Shown: positions 24,807 through 36,509 of the stretch, piece by piece | How positions within the stretch are numbered: the stretch's first letter is position 1 | Layout of the letters: each line of letters opens with the position of its first letter | Origin: Plectrocnemia conspersa | Taxonomy: Eukaryota; Arthropoda; Insecta; Trichoptera; Polycentropodidae | Length of the DNA: 64,000 bases | Direction of reading: 5' to 3' | Assembly: GCA_009617715.1 (NCBI GenBank) | Contig: VTFK01000063.1 | Span: 1,116,001-1,180,000, forward strand | The notes under the pieces: model-generated | The model's database searches: none | What the model saw: the letters and a program-made list of their open reading frames with translations, nothing else | What the model was told of the DNA's origin: nothing | Program-made: the position numbers and the translations under genes

Positions 24807-26059
24807 AAAAAATGAAAACATTTCTCTTTTTTTTAGTAAATAATTCTACTGCCAAAATTTATTCGTTACCCAAATTAAAAATAACTTCCAATAGTTGGGA
24901 GGTACTGGTATATATATTTGCATACTTAAGTTATATGTATTGATAAAAATAGCATGGTTATGTGGGGCACCGTTTTGGAAAGCCCGTCGTGAGCAAATTG
25001 TGATAGGTCAAGGCTGTTTTGGTTCAACGTTGTTTTTCATAAAAACGAAGCACTTTGCCTCAGAGTAAAAACACCATCCGCATCAATCGTCCATTCCGGA
25101 CTATAAGGTGCACATACATACACACACATAAACTTTGAGAAATTGCACTTTTATCCAATGCGATCTTCCCACGGCCGCGGGGGTTTATTCTGCCGGCGTA
25201 GTCGGCATTGATCACAATATCCGGCCGTACCTGTTCAACTCGGCATTATCCCCGTTCTCCACACTTTTCTCCCACGTCTAACGTTCGCGAACTCCGGGGA
25301 ACTATTTTTTACACATGGCTACCCTTAAATCACGGGCGGTAAGTGCGCAGACTTCATCGAACCTACGGACTCTGGGCGTCGTTCAATTTCGGACCTTATC
25401 TTTAAAACAAGGGCCGCGACCCGATCGGGGATTTCTGCCGACTTCAGGAGGTCATTTTATAGGTCCAAAGGGCCGGCCCGGCGGCAAATTACTTTTGACC
25501 CTCGGACTATGTATTAGACAAAAGCGCGTTTAGCGCGCATTAAGGGGCCGTGCCTTTTAACGCATTATTGCAAATTAGCTGCGATGCCTTTCAGCGTTTT
25601 TATTGTATTAGCCAAATCGCCTTTTACGGCCGTAATAAATTTATGTGTAAAAAGACAATTTCCAAGCTCACTTTTAAGATAATTCCAACTTTAATTACGG
25701 CGTTTTACGAGCGACTTTTTGTCTTGTCCGTACAATACTTATTGACTTGTACAGGTGGCCCTGTAAAAACGCTATAATATGGGTAGTAATTAACAGTTTA
25801 TCTTTTTTTGTAACACATCGATTTGTTTTACTTTACATTTGAAACATAAAGCTAATAACACATCATAACGTACTTAAGGTTAAAAACATAAACTAACAGA
25901 AGACACGTTATTAGATTGAGTAATTAACGGAATCTGCTGTAACTGATTGATTTTTTAAACAGGTGGACGTATAAATTGCAAACAAATAAAAGCCGTCCTC
26001 TCTCATGATCATCCCAATGATATCAGAGAGAGATAGTGTCTTACGTTAGCTGGGTAGGA
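24807..26059. other. Intergenic DNA with CpG-rich island at about 24960-25780
   Basis: GC and CpG rise sharply between 25020 and 25560. Open frames at 25315-25533 and 25550-25777 are low-complexity in meaning and lack any recognisable domain. The block may be regulatory or a non-annotated exon, but I see no splice-supported coding. Confidence 0.4.
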
Positions 26060-26120
26060 AATAAAAGTGATCCTTTGGCTAGGATTGTTCGTTGACTTTG
26101 ACGTATTAACATGCCTCCAA
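26060..26120 (+). repeat. Dispersed repeat, copy 1
   Basis: The stretch around GGATTGTTCGTTGACTTTGA aligns with GGATCGTCCGTTGACGTCGA at about 60796-60815, and the flanking GATCCTT and GTATTAAC parts also match. It is a short interspersed repeat of unknown type. Confidence 0.5.
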
Positions 26121-29100
26121 TAATAAAATCTTACTATAAAATCAGTGTAATGTTTATTTAAGCAAAAATTTAGTCAATGTGAATGAAACTGGTTTGGCTG
26201 ACACTTGGGTCGGTCGACGAGAAAATTAATGACTTATCAATCGTTTAAATGTAAATATTAGAAGCAATATATTCAAGTCGAAAATAGATTCCTAAATAGA
26301 TTAAAACAGTTTAGTGCTAATCTTCCTCTTTATAACGCATAATTAAGAGATTAATATGCTATGGGATATTGACATAAAATATTTTCATTGATATAAAAAC
26401 TGTTTTTATTTGAATTATGGTTTTGTTTTCCCCTACTAATATAATTATTAATAATTAGGTTTAACATAAGGTAAAAAATTGATTATCCCGCGTCATAATT
26501 AAAGCAACAATTATTTTGTAGTCCCAAAGAGTCAGCATATTCACAATAAATAAATAAATTATTAAAGGCAAATAAGTTTTAGTTAATAAAAATATATAAA
26601 ATTGACAGTGCGTGTAAAAGTAATCAAAACATAAATATTTTCAACCTGCTTAAAATTTAAGTTAGGGTAAAAAATATATATATATATCTCTTGAAATAAA
26701 TAGTTTAAAAGTATTTATTTATTAGAAATAAACTAAATAAAAAATATATTGAGCGAAATTAAGATATTAAACATTTTATGAGCTTGCTGCCATTGTGTAC
26801 CAAAGACCAATATTTAATAACAAAACAATATGTCATTTAAAATAAAGTGATAAAAATAATTTATAACACACTTTTTTATATTTAAATTAAGAACACTTGA
26901 TGATAGATTTTATATATGTACTATTAAATAAAGAATACTGCCATTAGCATAATATTTAAAAAAGTAAGTTTATATATATTATGATTTCACCTTGTTATAG
27001 AGTGGTATTAATAATTGTTATCATTGATAAACTTTTATTATAAAAGTTTAAGTAGCGGTTATCTAATATTATAATCATTATAATTTTATTTGAAAGGTCC
27101 CATTTATACAGGACAATTTTTCCCCCTAAATATTATAATACGCATGATTCACTTAAGTGGATTCACTCGTTCGACTTATGTTCGTCGTTCGTTAGTGCCC
27201 ACTTTTTAATTCTTTCAGAGCATCTGAGGTCTCTTTATGAATTTCTTAAGGGTCAACCCTTTGAATTTCAGAGCACGTCCTACGGCACCGTCTTAACTCT
27301 TCGCCCTTCAGTTCGCATCGTGAGTTCTTGACAAAACTTCGCTAATAAAATATTAAAATCAATAAAATTCCGTCCGACCCGCCGCCCCTGGATGAAGGGT
27401 CAATTAAAATTTAATGTCGCGTGGTCGGCTCGGCAAATTTATGAAACTGAGACGCGAATAAGAAATTGCACGCAGAGAAAAGAGAGACCGAGAAAAAAGA
27501 ATGATCGAGTACTTAGGCAATAATCTTCCGGAGACACTTTTATGATCGTCTAAATTTTGAATGTCAACGATATAGGTACCGTTTTTTATTGATCAATATT
27601 GCTGATGAATGTTCCTTTTTTGTAGTTGAAATATGAAAGACAATTAGGTAATATATCGCTTTATATAAAATAATGAACTTAAGAAGGCTATCAAATTATG
27701 ATTTATTCAATTAAAACTCATTACTAATTTATGCGTCTCGATGGCAGACGACTTTAATTACGAAGCGAAAGACACACGACGCATATAAAAATATTAAAAA
27801 AACTTTTTTAAATCCACAGACGAGACATAAAGTGAGTTTTGTGAAAGAAGCAATATATAAGATTAAATTTTACTGCAAAACTTTCGATGATAAAATAATA
27901 AATTTTAATAAGACGAAAAATACGATTGTCGCTAATGACTTTTCGTCGACTCAAATTGAAATTAACAAAGAGCAAGGAGAAGAAAAAACGACGAAAGATA
28001 AGTATATTATAATAAAGTTGATAAAGTAAGCTCTTGTCGTTAAACTAAACTAATTACTATTTATATATGACTGGTAAGTCTATATTATAATAATACAATT
28101 AGCGCATATTAAATTTTAATAAAATATTCTGTAAAGTAGCCAATTTAAATATTCTTTTAAACTAAAAAATATTTAAAAGTAATTTAATTCAATATTAATA
28201 GTGAATACAGTAATATTATTTTATAAATGTTTAAAGCTAGATTGTTATAAGTAAATTAAATATACTCTTTGTTATTATTTTAATTGGCATAAAACAAGGT
28301 TATCTATATAGTATATTTAATAGATACAAAAAAGCTATTTAATGCCATTTTATTTTATGCATGACAGTAATTCCCTTCGCTTCTGAAAGCTCCCTGCTGC
28401 ACAACTTTAATTAAATGCATATTTAAATTAAATTTCCATATTTTAAAATCTCTATAGTATTTTTTACTTTAGATAATTTAAAAAGGTGTCAATTATAAAC
28501 ACTCCCTTGAGCGACTTGTTAATATAACACACTTTCTAGCGTAATTGCTCAACACTTCGCCATCAACCGCGACGTAAAATTGCAAGTAAACGACACCGAT
28601 CTCAATGCACTTTCTAGTGGTAGCGATGCACGTTTTTCTTTTCAACTAAAGAAAAAACACACAACATACTACAAAAAGCGTTAATTAAAGGGGTCTGTGG
28701 ATAAATTCAAGCTAGAAAGAGCCTCGGCCATTATCGCCGCAATTAGTCGTTTGCTCCGGCTATCTTAGAGCTTTTCGCAACGAAAGCTCGACCCTCGCCG
28801 CTCGAAAGCTCTCTGATATTTAAAGGTCCTCAAATTCATGCATGATGGCCGCTGCCGAGCTTTGCGTCACATTTTTCATTAAACACGCCCGTTTGAACGC
28901 TGAAAAATAACACGCGCTTAATGACGGCTGCGCAAGTTTTAATTTCAATAGTGATGGTTTGGCTGAGTTTTAAAAAATAATTTAATGATGTTTACTAAAT
29001 TAAAATACGCCATTTTACTATATTTAATATGGTAAATAGCTTTTTTTTAATTACAATTATTGGTAGTTGATTATATTTGAAATTTTTCAAAACATATTAG

Positions 29101-29139
29101 TAAAGATGTATCTCTTTTGTGCTTTGATATGTTTTAGAA
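26121..29139. other. Intergenic DNA with GC-richer islands
   Basis: CpG-richer patches occur at about 27130-27520 and 28520-28960, separated by AT-rich DNA. A 65-codon open frame at 27832-28029 is lysine-rich and unrecognised. I see no exon structure. The patches could be conserved regulatory DNA of a distant gene; that is inference only. Confidence 0.35.
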
Positions 29140-29196
29140 CAGTGATGGCGAACCTATGACACGCGTGGCAAAAGCGACACATTTTGGGTGACACGC
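29140..29196 (+). repeat. hAT-type terminus, lone end
   Basis: It begins CAGTGATGGCGAACCTATGA and continues with an ACACGCGTGGCA block, a terminal sequence I recognise as typical of a widespread hAT (Charlie-like) group. No matching opposite end was found within several kilobases, so only one end or a 5' fragment remains. The following 250 bp contain no readable transposase. Confidence 0.6.
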
Positions 29197-32100
29197 ATCG
29201 TTTACAAGGAGGATCAAAGAAAGGAATACATTTCTAGGCAGCTACACCTCTATAAGAGTTAATCAAATCTCATCCCTTAATTTGTAAGAGGCTTTACAAA
29301 TTAAACTCGAGCATGTTTCCATATTGATTACTCCTAGCTCAGCATGGAAAATCTCTCAGTGTAGGAGAATTTATAAAATAAATTATTATAAGATGTGCAC
29401 CAGGTCTATATCACGATGTAAAAAATAAAAATGCTATTATTACGCAAATTTGTAAGTAAAAATGTCATCAAAGACAAAATAATAAGATTGAAAATATGTG
29501 TATATATGTATATACCACATCAAATAAAAAAATACTGCAATAACTGTAAATATTTTTCGGTTTTTCTCGTAAAAAACTAATGCTTGATTCTCCATTATAA
29601 TGAGCTGATGAAAATAAAATCAGTGCTAATAAGTACGCTTAGGAACAAAATATACAAGAAAATATTATTGTTTCCATGACCAGTTTAGTAGTAATATTAG
29701 GTTAGTCTATAGATTGTCGTGAAGAAGTGCCTCCGATTATAATTTACGTTAACTAGTTATAAAGTAAAATAATTAATTAAAAAATGTATGATATACAACA
29801 GTGTGTGTATATTTATACTTTCTTGTATATTTTAAAGTTTTTTTTTAGTATTATTTGTTCAACATTATTTATAATTTGTTGAGAGTTTGATATTAACATA
29901 AACATTTTTTTTTTATTAAAATAATAATATTAAATTTTTAATATTAATTCAAAAGTAGGTTTTTGGAAAATGTTTACTAAACTAAGTCCATACAAATTTA
30001 GTGGGAAAAATAAATTTATTTATTTAAAAGTGTTATCAGATATTATTATATGATGTAAAATTAACTATATATTTTTCTCTACAATATGTATTATCTATGC
30101 TTTAAAACTGATATGTTAAGATTATCTAATATCATATATATAAAAAACTATAACTTGCTACATCCGCTTAAAAGTTGTTGCTTACTTAAAAGTGTAGTAA
30201 TATAAGAAGTAATATAATATGCTGCATTCATATTACGAGAGTATTAAAAATTTCTATTTCTATCGTCTTTAGAAGATTTAAAATAGCGGTTGTTATATAA
30301 TTGTATAATATTTCGATCGATTCTTACAGATAAGGTTGATTAATTGAAATTGAGAACTAGGTCGTATATATTTTTTAAACAAATTTCTACAAATCAGCTA
30401 TACAAAATATTACATATTATAAATAAGAGTATTGTTAATAATATGCAATTTAATTACAATACTTTTAACTTATCACTTTATTTATTTAAAAAAGCAATAG
30501 ACCTTATTTATTTTGTTAGGTTTATCGATTAAAGTTATTTTTATTTACGAAACGTTTTTTTGTCAAAAAACATTTTGTTCGACTTGTGATCGTTATAACC
30601 ATTTAATAAACAATGAGTTTCCTTGGAAAATGGGACATTTTTTAACAGATTAAGTCACAAGGTACGCGCCATAAATCAAAAAATATTATTATATTTTCCG
30701 CCTTGAGAAGACCTGTGCATTTGAGTTAATCCTCAACACGACCGTTTCTGACCTGTTTTAGCGACCAACCATAATTCGTTTAAAAAATCGCATTTTTTTT
30801 GAGAATTGATCTTCCTAAAAAGAGAGACAGACAACATAATTTATCATGGAAGGGGTCATAAATATAAATACTAAAACACGGAAATTCATTATCAGAACTA
30901 CGCCTGAGAATTTTTTTTGACACTACTGGCACTCACACTTAAACATTTATTTTAAATTTAATCGTATTCTTTAGAGCTTTCACTTTTGATTTTGGTCAAG
31001 AGGAGGCCGAATCTACTTCAGAATTGCGAAGATCGTAGAAGCACCGCTTCCCTCTTCGGCAAATTAGAGCAAACCCACTATAACAACGCCTGTAGCGCTC
31101 AGGCGTAATAATGCAATAATAATTTTTATATTAAAAAATATGCATTTACAGACAAAAAACATTTTAAAATTAAGTAAGAATAAAAGAGTTTTTTAATTTC
31201 AACATTTCACACTTGCTCTCTTCATAAGTATATTAATAATGCAAAATTAACCAGTATTTTTCCTGTTGATTTAATTCACACGTTAGTATCTCACTAGTGT
31301 CGGGCACAGTTTTTTCGTGACAAATTTAGAATTTTTTCATTTTGTGAAAATATTGTATAATAAATTATGAACCATTTTTTTAATTTTTTTAAATTAACAA
31401 ACAAAATAAGTGATTCTGAGGATCATCAAGAGACAGAAGTGAATAAATGCAACAGCTCCAGTAGGAGGTCAAGCCCATCCTCAGTCAGCCTATCCACAGA
31501 GTACTATAACGAATACTTGACTAGTTATTGTGCTTATCGTTATTGTATGGTATACTTATGCAAGTAAGTTTAAGTTTACAGCTTTAAATCTACAGCAATT
31601 TTAAATATACACTGTTAACAAAATTTTGCTGCCACTTAAGACTAAAAAATAAGCATTTTTTAAATTTTCCTTGCATATCTAAAGAAAAGAAATAATTACT
31701 ATTTGATCACAATACCAGAAGGCAAAAGATGTATTGTATTTATATATAATAATGGATAGTAATTCAATCGATTAGCACTAATTGTTACTTAAAATAAACA
31801 AAATACTGATTTTATATAATTAAATATTTTTTAACAATAGCTTTAGTTACTTAATTCATGTACAGTTATTATGTTTTAACAAAACATTTTATACAACTGT
31901 AATTTTTAAAATTAAAAACAACACCAAAACAAATCATATTTTTTATTAAAAAAATACGCTGTACTGATTTTAAGAAAAAAACAAATTGAAAGTTTACCTG
32001 CTATAAAAAATATAATATGTAATGTTCATTTAATATCGAAATTAATATGAAATTGCGATTGGGCTTCAAAAGATGAAAATATGAAGTGTGAATAAGAATT

Positions 32101-32984
32101 CGATGGGAAGACCCTCGCAGGTGAAACGTAATTCGATAATTCCAAAATAAAGAAGCCCTAAGGGAGAATTTTGCGATTTTTTCTACAAATATAAAATTAG
32201 AATCGAGCACGTATCAACCGAAACCCAAGGTCGAGGTAAAAAGCAACCTCAGCGGGAACAACGGGTATTCGGTTGAACGTGATTTATGATATGTGATATT
32301 CCTCTCGATTTCACAAGCAAAATCATAAGATTTTTCACATATCTGGCAACATAACTTATTTTGGCGATGGTTCCGCTTACTCACACCAAACTACCCCTTC
32401 AGAGATTTTGATACAGGGACTTTATCGGGGATGAATTTAATGGTAAATATTACTATTGGTCGATAAACGTTGATGGAGTTTATTTATACAACCTAACAAT
32501 GTTTTATTCATATTATTTAAAGCAACTTAATTTGACTAAAATGTATTATATAATATTTTAAAATAGGAACATTTTAAGTTACAATATATATATTATATAA
32601 GTCTGACACAAACCGTGGCTTTCAAAAATAAATAAAACTCGAAGGTTAGAGTGAGCCAGAAACAACTAAAGATTAGGCAAAATTTCTTTGGTCCTTTGGA
32701 ACTTTAAGATAATTTTAAACTAAAAATAATAAAAACATTCTTTAATCAAAAATTTTTAAGTAATTATTTAATAATTACCAAATTAAAAATATCACACTCG
32801 GAATAAAACGACTGAAATATTATTTTTCACACGATATTGGGTTTTGTTAATTTAAATTATGTATGCAATTGTATACTATTTGCTTATGAAGCTTTATCAC
32901 TATAGGCCTACATGACGTTAGTATAAGAAAATCATATTTTTACGTCCAACATCTTGGGACAATTATGTAAGAAAATAATATTAT
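29197..32984. other. AT-rich intergenic DNA
   Basis: Mostly featureless. A small hairpin-capable sequence (ACGCCTG and CAGGCGT around a 7-base loop) lies at about 31086-31107 in a GC-richer patch. Open frames at 30344-30532, 31367-31567 and 32001-32210 have no domain support. Confidence 0.35.
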
Positions 32985-33735
32985 TGTATAAGACTGTTTT
33001 TAATTATTTTTCAAAAGTGATGATAATGTATTGCAAATTAAATGCTCACGTTTTGCTCTCGTAGCCCGTCAACGGCACTCAAAATTTGAAGATTTCACTA
33101 TGAACACTGTTTTATGATAGCTTATGAAGATTTCACTATGAACACTGTGTTATGATAGCTTATGAAGATTTCACTATAAACACTGTTTTATGATAGTTTA
33201 TGAAGATTTCACTATGAACAATGTTTTATGATAGTTTATAAAAATTTCACTATGAACACTGTTTTATGATAGGTTTTGAAGATTTCACTATGAACACTGT
33301 TTTATGATAGCTCATGAAGATTTCACTACAAACACTTTTTTAATCGTTACACGCGTTATGTAAATATTACATTTTTATAGTCGAAACGTACCGAGTTAAT
33401 TTGCAATCTGAATATTTATATTCAGTCTAATCGAACAACGCACAAGAAAAATTTTAACTATTTTTATAAACAACTGACACGTTGCTATAGGCGATTGTGT
33501 TTTATATTTGAATGCTGATTTTTCATTGGTCGACAGTCAGAGTATCTGATAAAAAACAAAAAAATTTAATGCCTCCGGGGTTCAAAATAATTTATTAAAT
33601 ATAATAAAAATATTTCCTTTGTTTAAATGTATTATTATTAACCGTTCAAACAAAGCGTTACGATTTACAAAATTAAAAATTTAACGTACAGTTTCAATTC
33701 GGAAGTGAGAGCGACGTCTTAGAAATTTCTATATA
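32985..33735 (-). repeat. Promoter/first-exon repeat, decayed copy A
   Basis: Read on the minus strand, this region aligns in order with 50164-50750 (plus strand). The shared blocks are a GC-richer start, a GACCAATGAAAAAT block (33522-33535), ACTGAATATAAAT and TTGCAAATTAAC, then a 38-bp block, a short exon-like segment and a GTGAG splice-donor-like site. In this copy the start codon position reads GTG (33096-33098), there is an in-frame TGA, and the donor context is weaker. The 38-bp block is amplified to about seven units (33088-33343). This looks like a non-functional duplicate of the copy at 50 kb. Confidence 0.6.
33088..33343. repeat. 38-bp minisatellite, about seven units
   Basis: Units begin at 33088, 33126, 33164, 33202, 33240, 33278 and 33316, each reading roughly GAAGATTTCACTATGAACAC followed by TGTTTTATGATAG. 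Identity between units is high, so the expansion is young compared with the host repeat. A single diverged unit is present at the equivalent place in copy B (about 50618-50662). Confidence 0.92.
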
Positions 33736-34076
33736 AGACTATTGAAATTAACGTATTAAAAAAAGATCGATTTAAAATATTAATATTTATGACGGTTAAA
33801 ATTACGTTCTTCGGAATATTTAAGGTAAACAAACCAATTATCTATTTACCACCTTTTAAATAAGTATTTTGCAACTTGTTTCGTCGCAATGTTTATATAT
33901 GTCATGTAATACGGTGGAACGGCGTTCCGCCACATTTTTTACGGTATTTTTAATGTTTCAAAAGCAATTGTTACTGAATGCATATACGTAGCGATTGACA
34001 ATATGCAACATTTTATTTCTCTACTTTTACAAAAATGTGACGTCATTATTTTTATTTTTTTTTTTTTTTTTGTAAC
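33736..34076. other. AT-rich DNA ending in a poly-T run
   Basis: A T-rich run at about 34040-34071 immediately precedes the element at 34077. No gene is seen. Confidence 0.4.
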
Positions 34077-35037
34077 GCCTGCACTACACTCTTTGGAAGT
34101 TGGTCAAGGTTGGCCAAGGACGGAGAATATAGTGGGTTACTTCGGTCGAGTTCAGTTCTGCCCGCTCTAAAATCTCTCGGAAGTTGTGTGAGGTTACCGA
34201 GAATGGGAGGTAAAGTGGGGGTAATTCAGTCGACTTAGCCAGCTTCGAGCGCTTCCGAACATTGTCGGCAAACGGACCGAAATCAAAGGAATCAAAGTCG
34301 GAGCTGCTTTTTCGAGCGCGAGTGGTGAGATACTTCCCCTTTCGCTCTCTCGCGTGTTAAGTGACGACAATGAGATAGATGATGATATGGTTTTTCGCAA
34401 GCTGAGATAGAACGAGTAACTCGGTTCAATTTCAGTATGCGCGTAGGCGTCCTATGGTCAATACGCATGTCGAGCGCTGCATCGTAGTCACGTAGTAAAG
34501 TTTAAATACCACATGCTTATCGGGGACTCCAACAGACTCTTACTGACATCTTTGAATATTTTAGGGCACCAAAAGCAATTAATTATATTTTTGATAGTAT
34601 ATTCTTTTAACATATATCATTATTATATTTTTTTTATATAAAATTAAATAATTAAAAATAATTAGTTTTACTTGATTTAAAAAAAAAATCGTTTCGAATA
34701 TCCTTATGTATTTTCCTAGATCGGTTTATATAAATGTCACAGCATAATGAATTCTTGCTTAGAATCGATGGCGACAAATTCTAGGATAGTCACAGATGTG
34801 GCGTTCGTATTCTAAAGTATCATTTTTATGCCTTATGGCATTTTGCAAAAGCCGACAAAGATTTTGCGTAAAACATTTTTCACATTTGCACATTTTTCGA
34901 TCGCGCGCCAACATACGTGACAGAAGCCGCCGTCTGGACGTAATTCACGGCCGCCGTCCGGACGGCAAAGTCGTAGATCTCAGCCGACTTAAGTTGTAAC
35001 TTCGGTTCGGATAACTTCCAGAGAGTGTAGTGCAAGC
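34077..35037. mobile_element. 0.96-kb element with inverted termini, unclassified
   Basis: The left end GCCTGCACTACACTCTTTGG and the reverse complement of the right end GCTTGCACTACACTCTCTGG match over about 25 bp and continue with GAAGTT. The interior is GC-richer than the flanks, especially 34080-34520 and 34900-35000, and has no recognisable transposase. A matching target duplication could not be defined: the bases next to the ends differ for each plausible boundary. The CACTACA core recalls CACTA-type ends, but without a duplication that is only a suggestion. Confidence 0.55.
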
Positions 35038-35479
35038 ATACAAGTTTAACCCCAAATTTAAAAAACAGTCCAGTACTTCTCAACCACCGGTCCCACTAAA
35101 AAAAAGTCCAAAACAATAACAGCAACGACGACAGAAAATATGGAATAATATGCGCAAGTTTATGATGCTGAATCATCTCAAGCTGATCTTGAGGAATAAG
35201 GCCGAACTAAAAATGATGCACTGGATTTTTTTGATCATTAGATTAAAAAAGGACTTTTGCTTAAAAAATGAATGGTTTAATATACACAAAATGAAACTTA
35301 GCTGCACACTTTGCAGAAGCGTTTGCGAGAGCGAGAGAGAAGCGAGATTTAAAACTACGATGGAAATACAAATTTCCAAATAATGGAGCAACAATAAAAC
35401 CTCATATTCTGGGAAAGATTAAAATCCAAATCAAAGCCAAGAATTGGAAAAAAATTAAAAACATCAAATGTTGGTTTGC
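35038..35479. other. Possible hAT end and unannotated DNA
   Basis: CAGTACTTCTCAACCACCGG at 35071-35090 resembles hAT (SPIN/Charlie-like) termini. No partner end or transposase was found. The open frame at 35150-35383 shows no domain. Confidence 0.3.
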
Positions 35480-36220
35480 GTCTTCAAAGCTGTCTGCTGA
35501 AGTCTCTGCAAATGGAGAGCCATCTATTTTTTCGCGGACGGTGAGAAGAAAGCTTGACGATGTGGAACTCAGTTGTTGTAAAGCCCGGCATAGACCGTGG
35601 CTTTCAGAATCAACATTTTAGATAATTCTAAATTAAAGTTGTTTTATAAAAAAAATATGAAAAACTTAATTCACTTAAAAAATTCTAAAGTAATATTTTT
35701 TTATTATATTCATATTTTTTTGAAATTTTTGAAATCCCTAGTGTAGTACACGCTTGTCGAAAAGTCAGAGAAAAATGTCTAGCTGATTGCGTAGTAGTAC
35801 CCAAAGTCAAATATAGTGGCGGAAGCGTTAAGGTCTGTGATTGCATGGCAGCATTAGAGGTGGGAAACCGGTATATTTGCTTACTTGAGAGAGTATCAAT
35901 AGTGACATTTATATTTCAATGTTGGAGTCCACTTTAATGTTTTCCTACTGACAAATATTCCTAAGCACAGGCCACGCCACCACCCGCTTCCACCAAGAAA
36001 TCGTTTCGTGCCATACTTCTCTAAAAAGCAGCGGTTGGTTTGCGGCAAAGGCTTTTATAATGGCCTATACAGTCACCAGAGCTAAATCATATAAAGGATT
36101 TATGGGCAAAATTAAAAAGAAATGTTGCCCAACACAATTGATCTGGAAGAAAAGTTGCAGATGGAATGAAAACAATGTTTTCGTCAACCTGCGACCTGTC
36201 GACTACTGTGTGAGAGAGCG
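35480..36220 (+). pseudogene. Tc1-like transposase pseudogene
   Basis: Pieces of a Tc1-family transposase occur in order on the plus strand. The second DNA-binding helix region appears as FSRTVRRKLDDVELSCCKAR (about 35535-35610). The catalytic core appears as KYSGGSVKVCDCMAALEVGN (about 35805-35865), equivalent to the family's H-G-G-G-S-V-M-V-W-G-C. Finally WPIQSPELNHIKDLW (36061-36105) corresponds to W-P-x-Q-S-P-D-L-N-P-I-E-x-L-W. The catalytic glutamate in that last motif is lysine here. Multiple frameshifts and a gap between the core and last motif make it inactive. No terminal repeats were found. Confidence 0.8.
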
Positions 36221-36231
36221 AGGGATCACTC

Positions 36232-36507
36232 TTGAGGTTAAAACCCAAATCCTTGAGGGGAAGTGACCTCTTAGATTGGCCGTCCAATGTAGCGCGCGAG
36301 GCACTACTGATGACAAACAAAGCATATCAGAGTAACGAAAGCAGAGCCAAGGCTGCGACTGAGGCAACATATACACTTCTCGAAGATCTGGGGGGTGATG
36401 TTGTTACTAGTATGATACGCAATGCAAAGCAATGCTGGCCAGCCAACGAGAGCACGTTTACCCGAGTGCTCGGGAGAAATACTAATGCAACTATAATAAA
36501 ATATTAA
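36232..36507 (+). other. Unrecognised 91-codon open frame in a GC-richer block
   Basis: The frame follows the Tc1 relic and is richer in GC than its surroundings. Its translation (DLLDWPSNVAREALLMTNKA and onward) is not low-complexity but matches no family I know. The block continues to about 36650 with further GC-rich sequence. It might be part of another decayed element or a host exon; no splice sites clearly support an exon. Confidence 0.2.
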
Positions 36508-36509
36508 GC

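Noticed and set aside
25315..25777. Two adjacent open frames in a CpG-rich island as a gene
   Set aside because: Their translations have no recognisable domain, the island is open in several frames because of composition, and no exon structure supports them.
33900..33935. Imperfect palindrome GTGGAACGGCGTTCCGCCAC as an element end
   Set aside because: The arms do not pair consistently and no partner or target duplication exists.
34080..35034. Assignment of the CACTACA-ended element to CACTA/EnSpm
   Set aside because: Neither a 3-bp nor a 2-bp target duplication fits the flanks, and no transposase is present.
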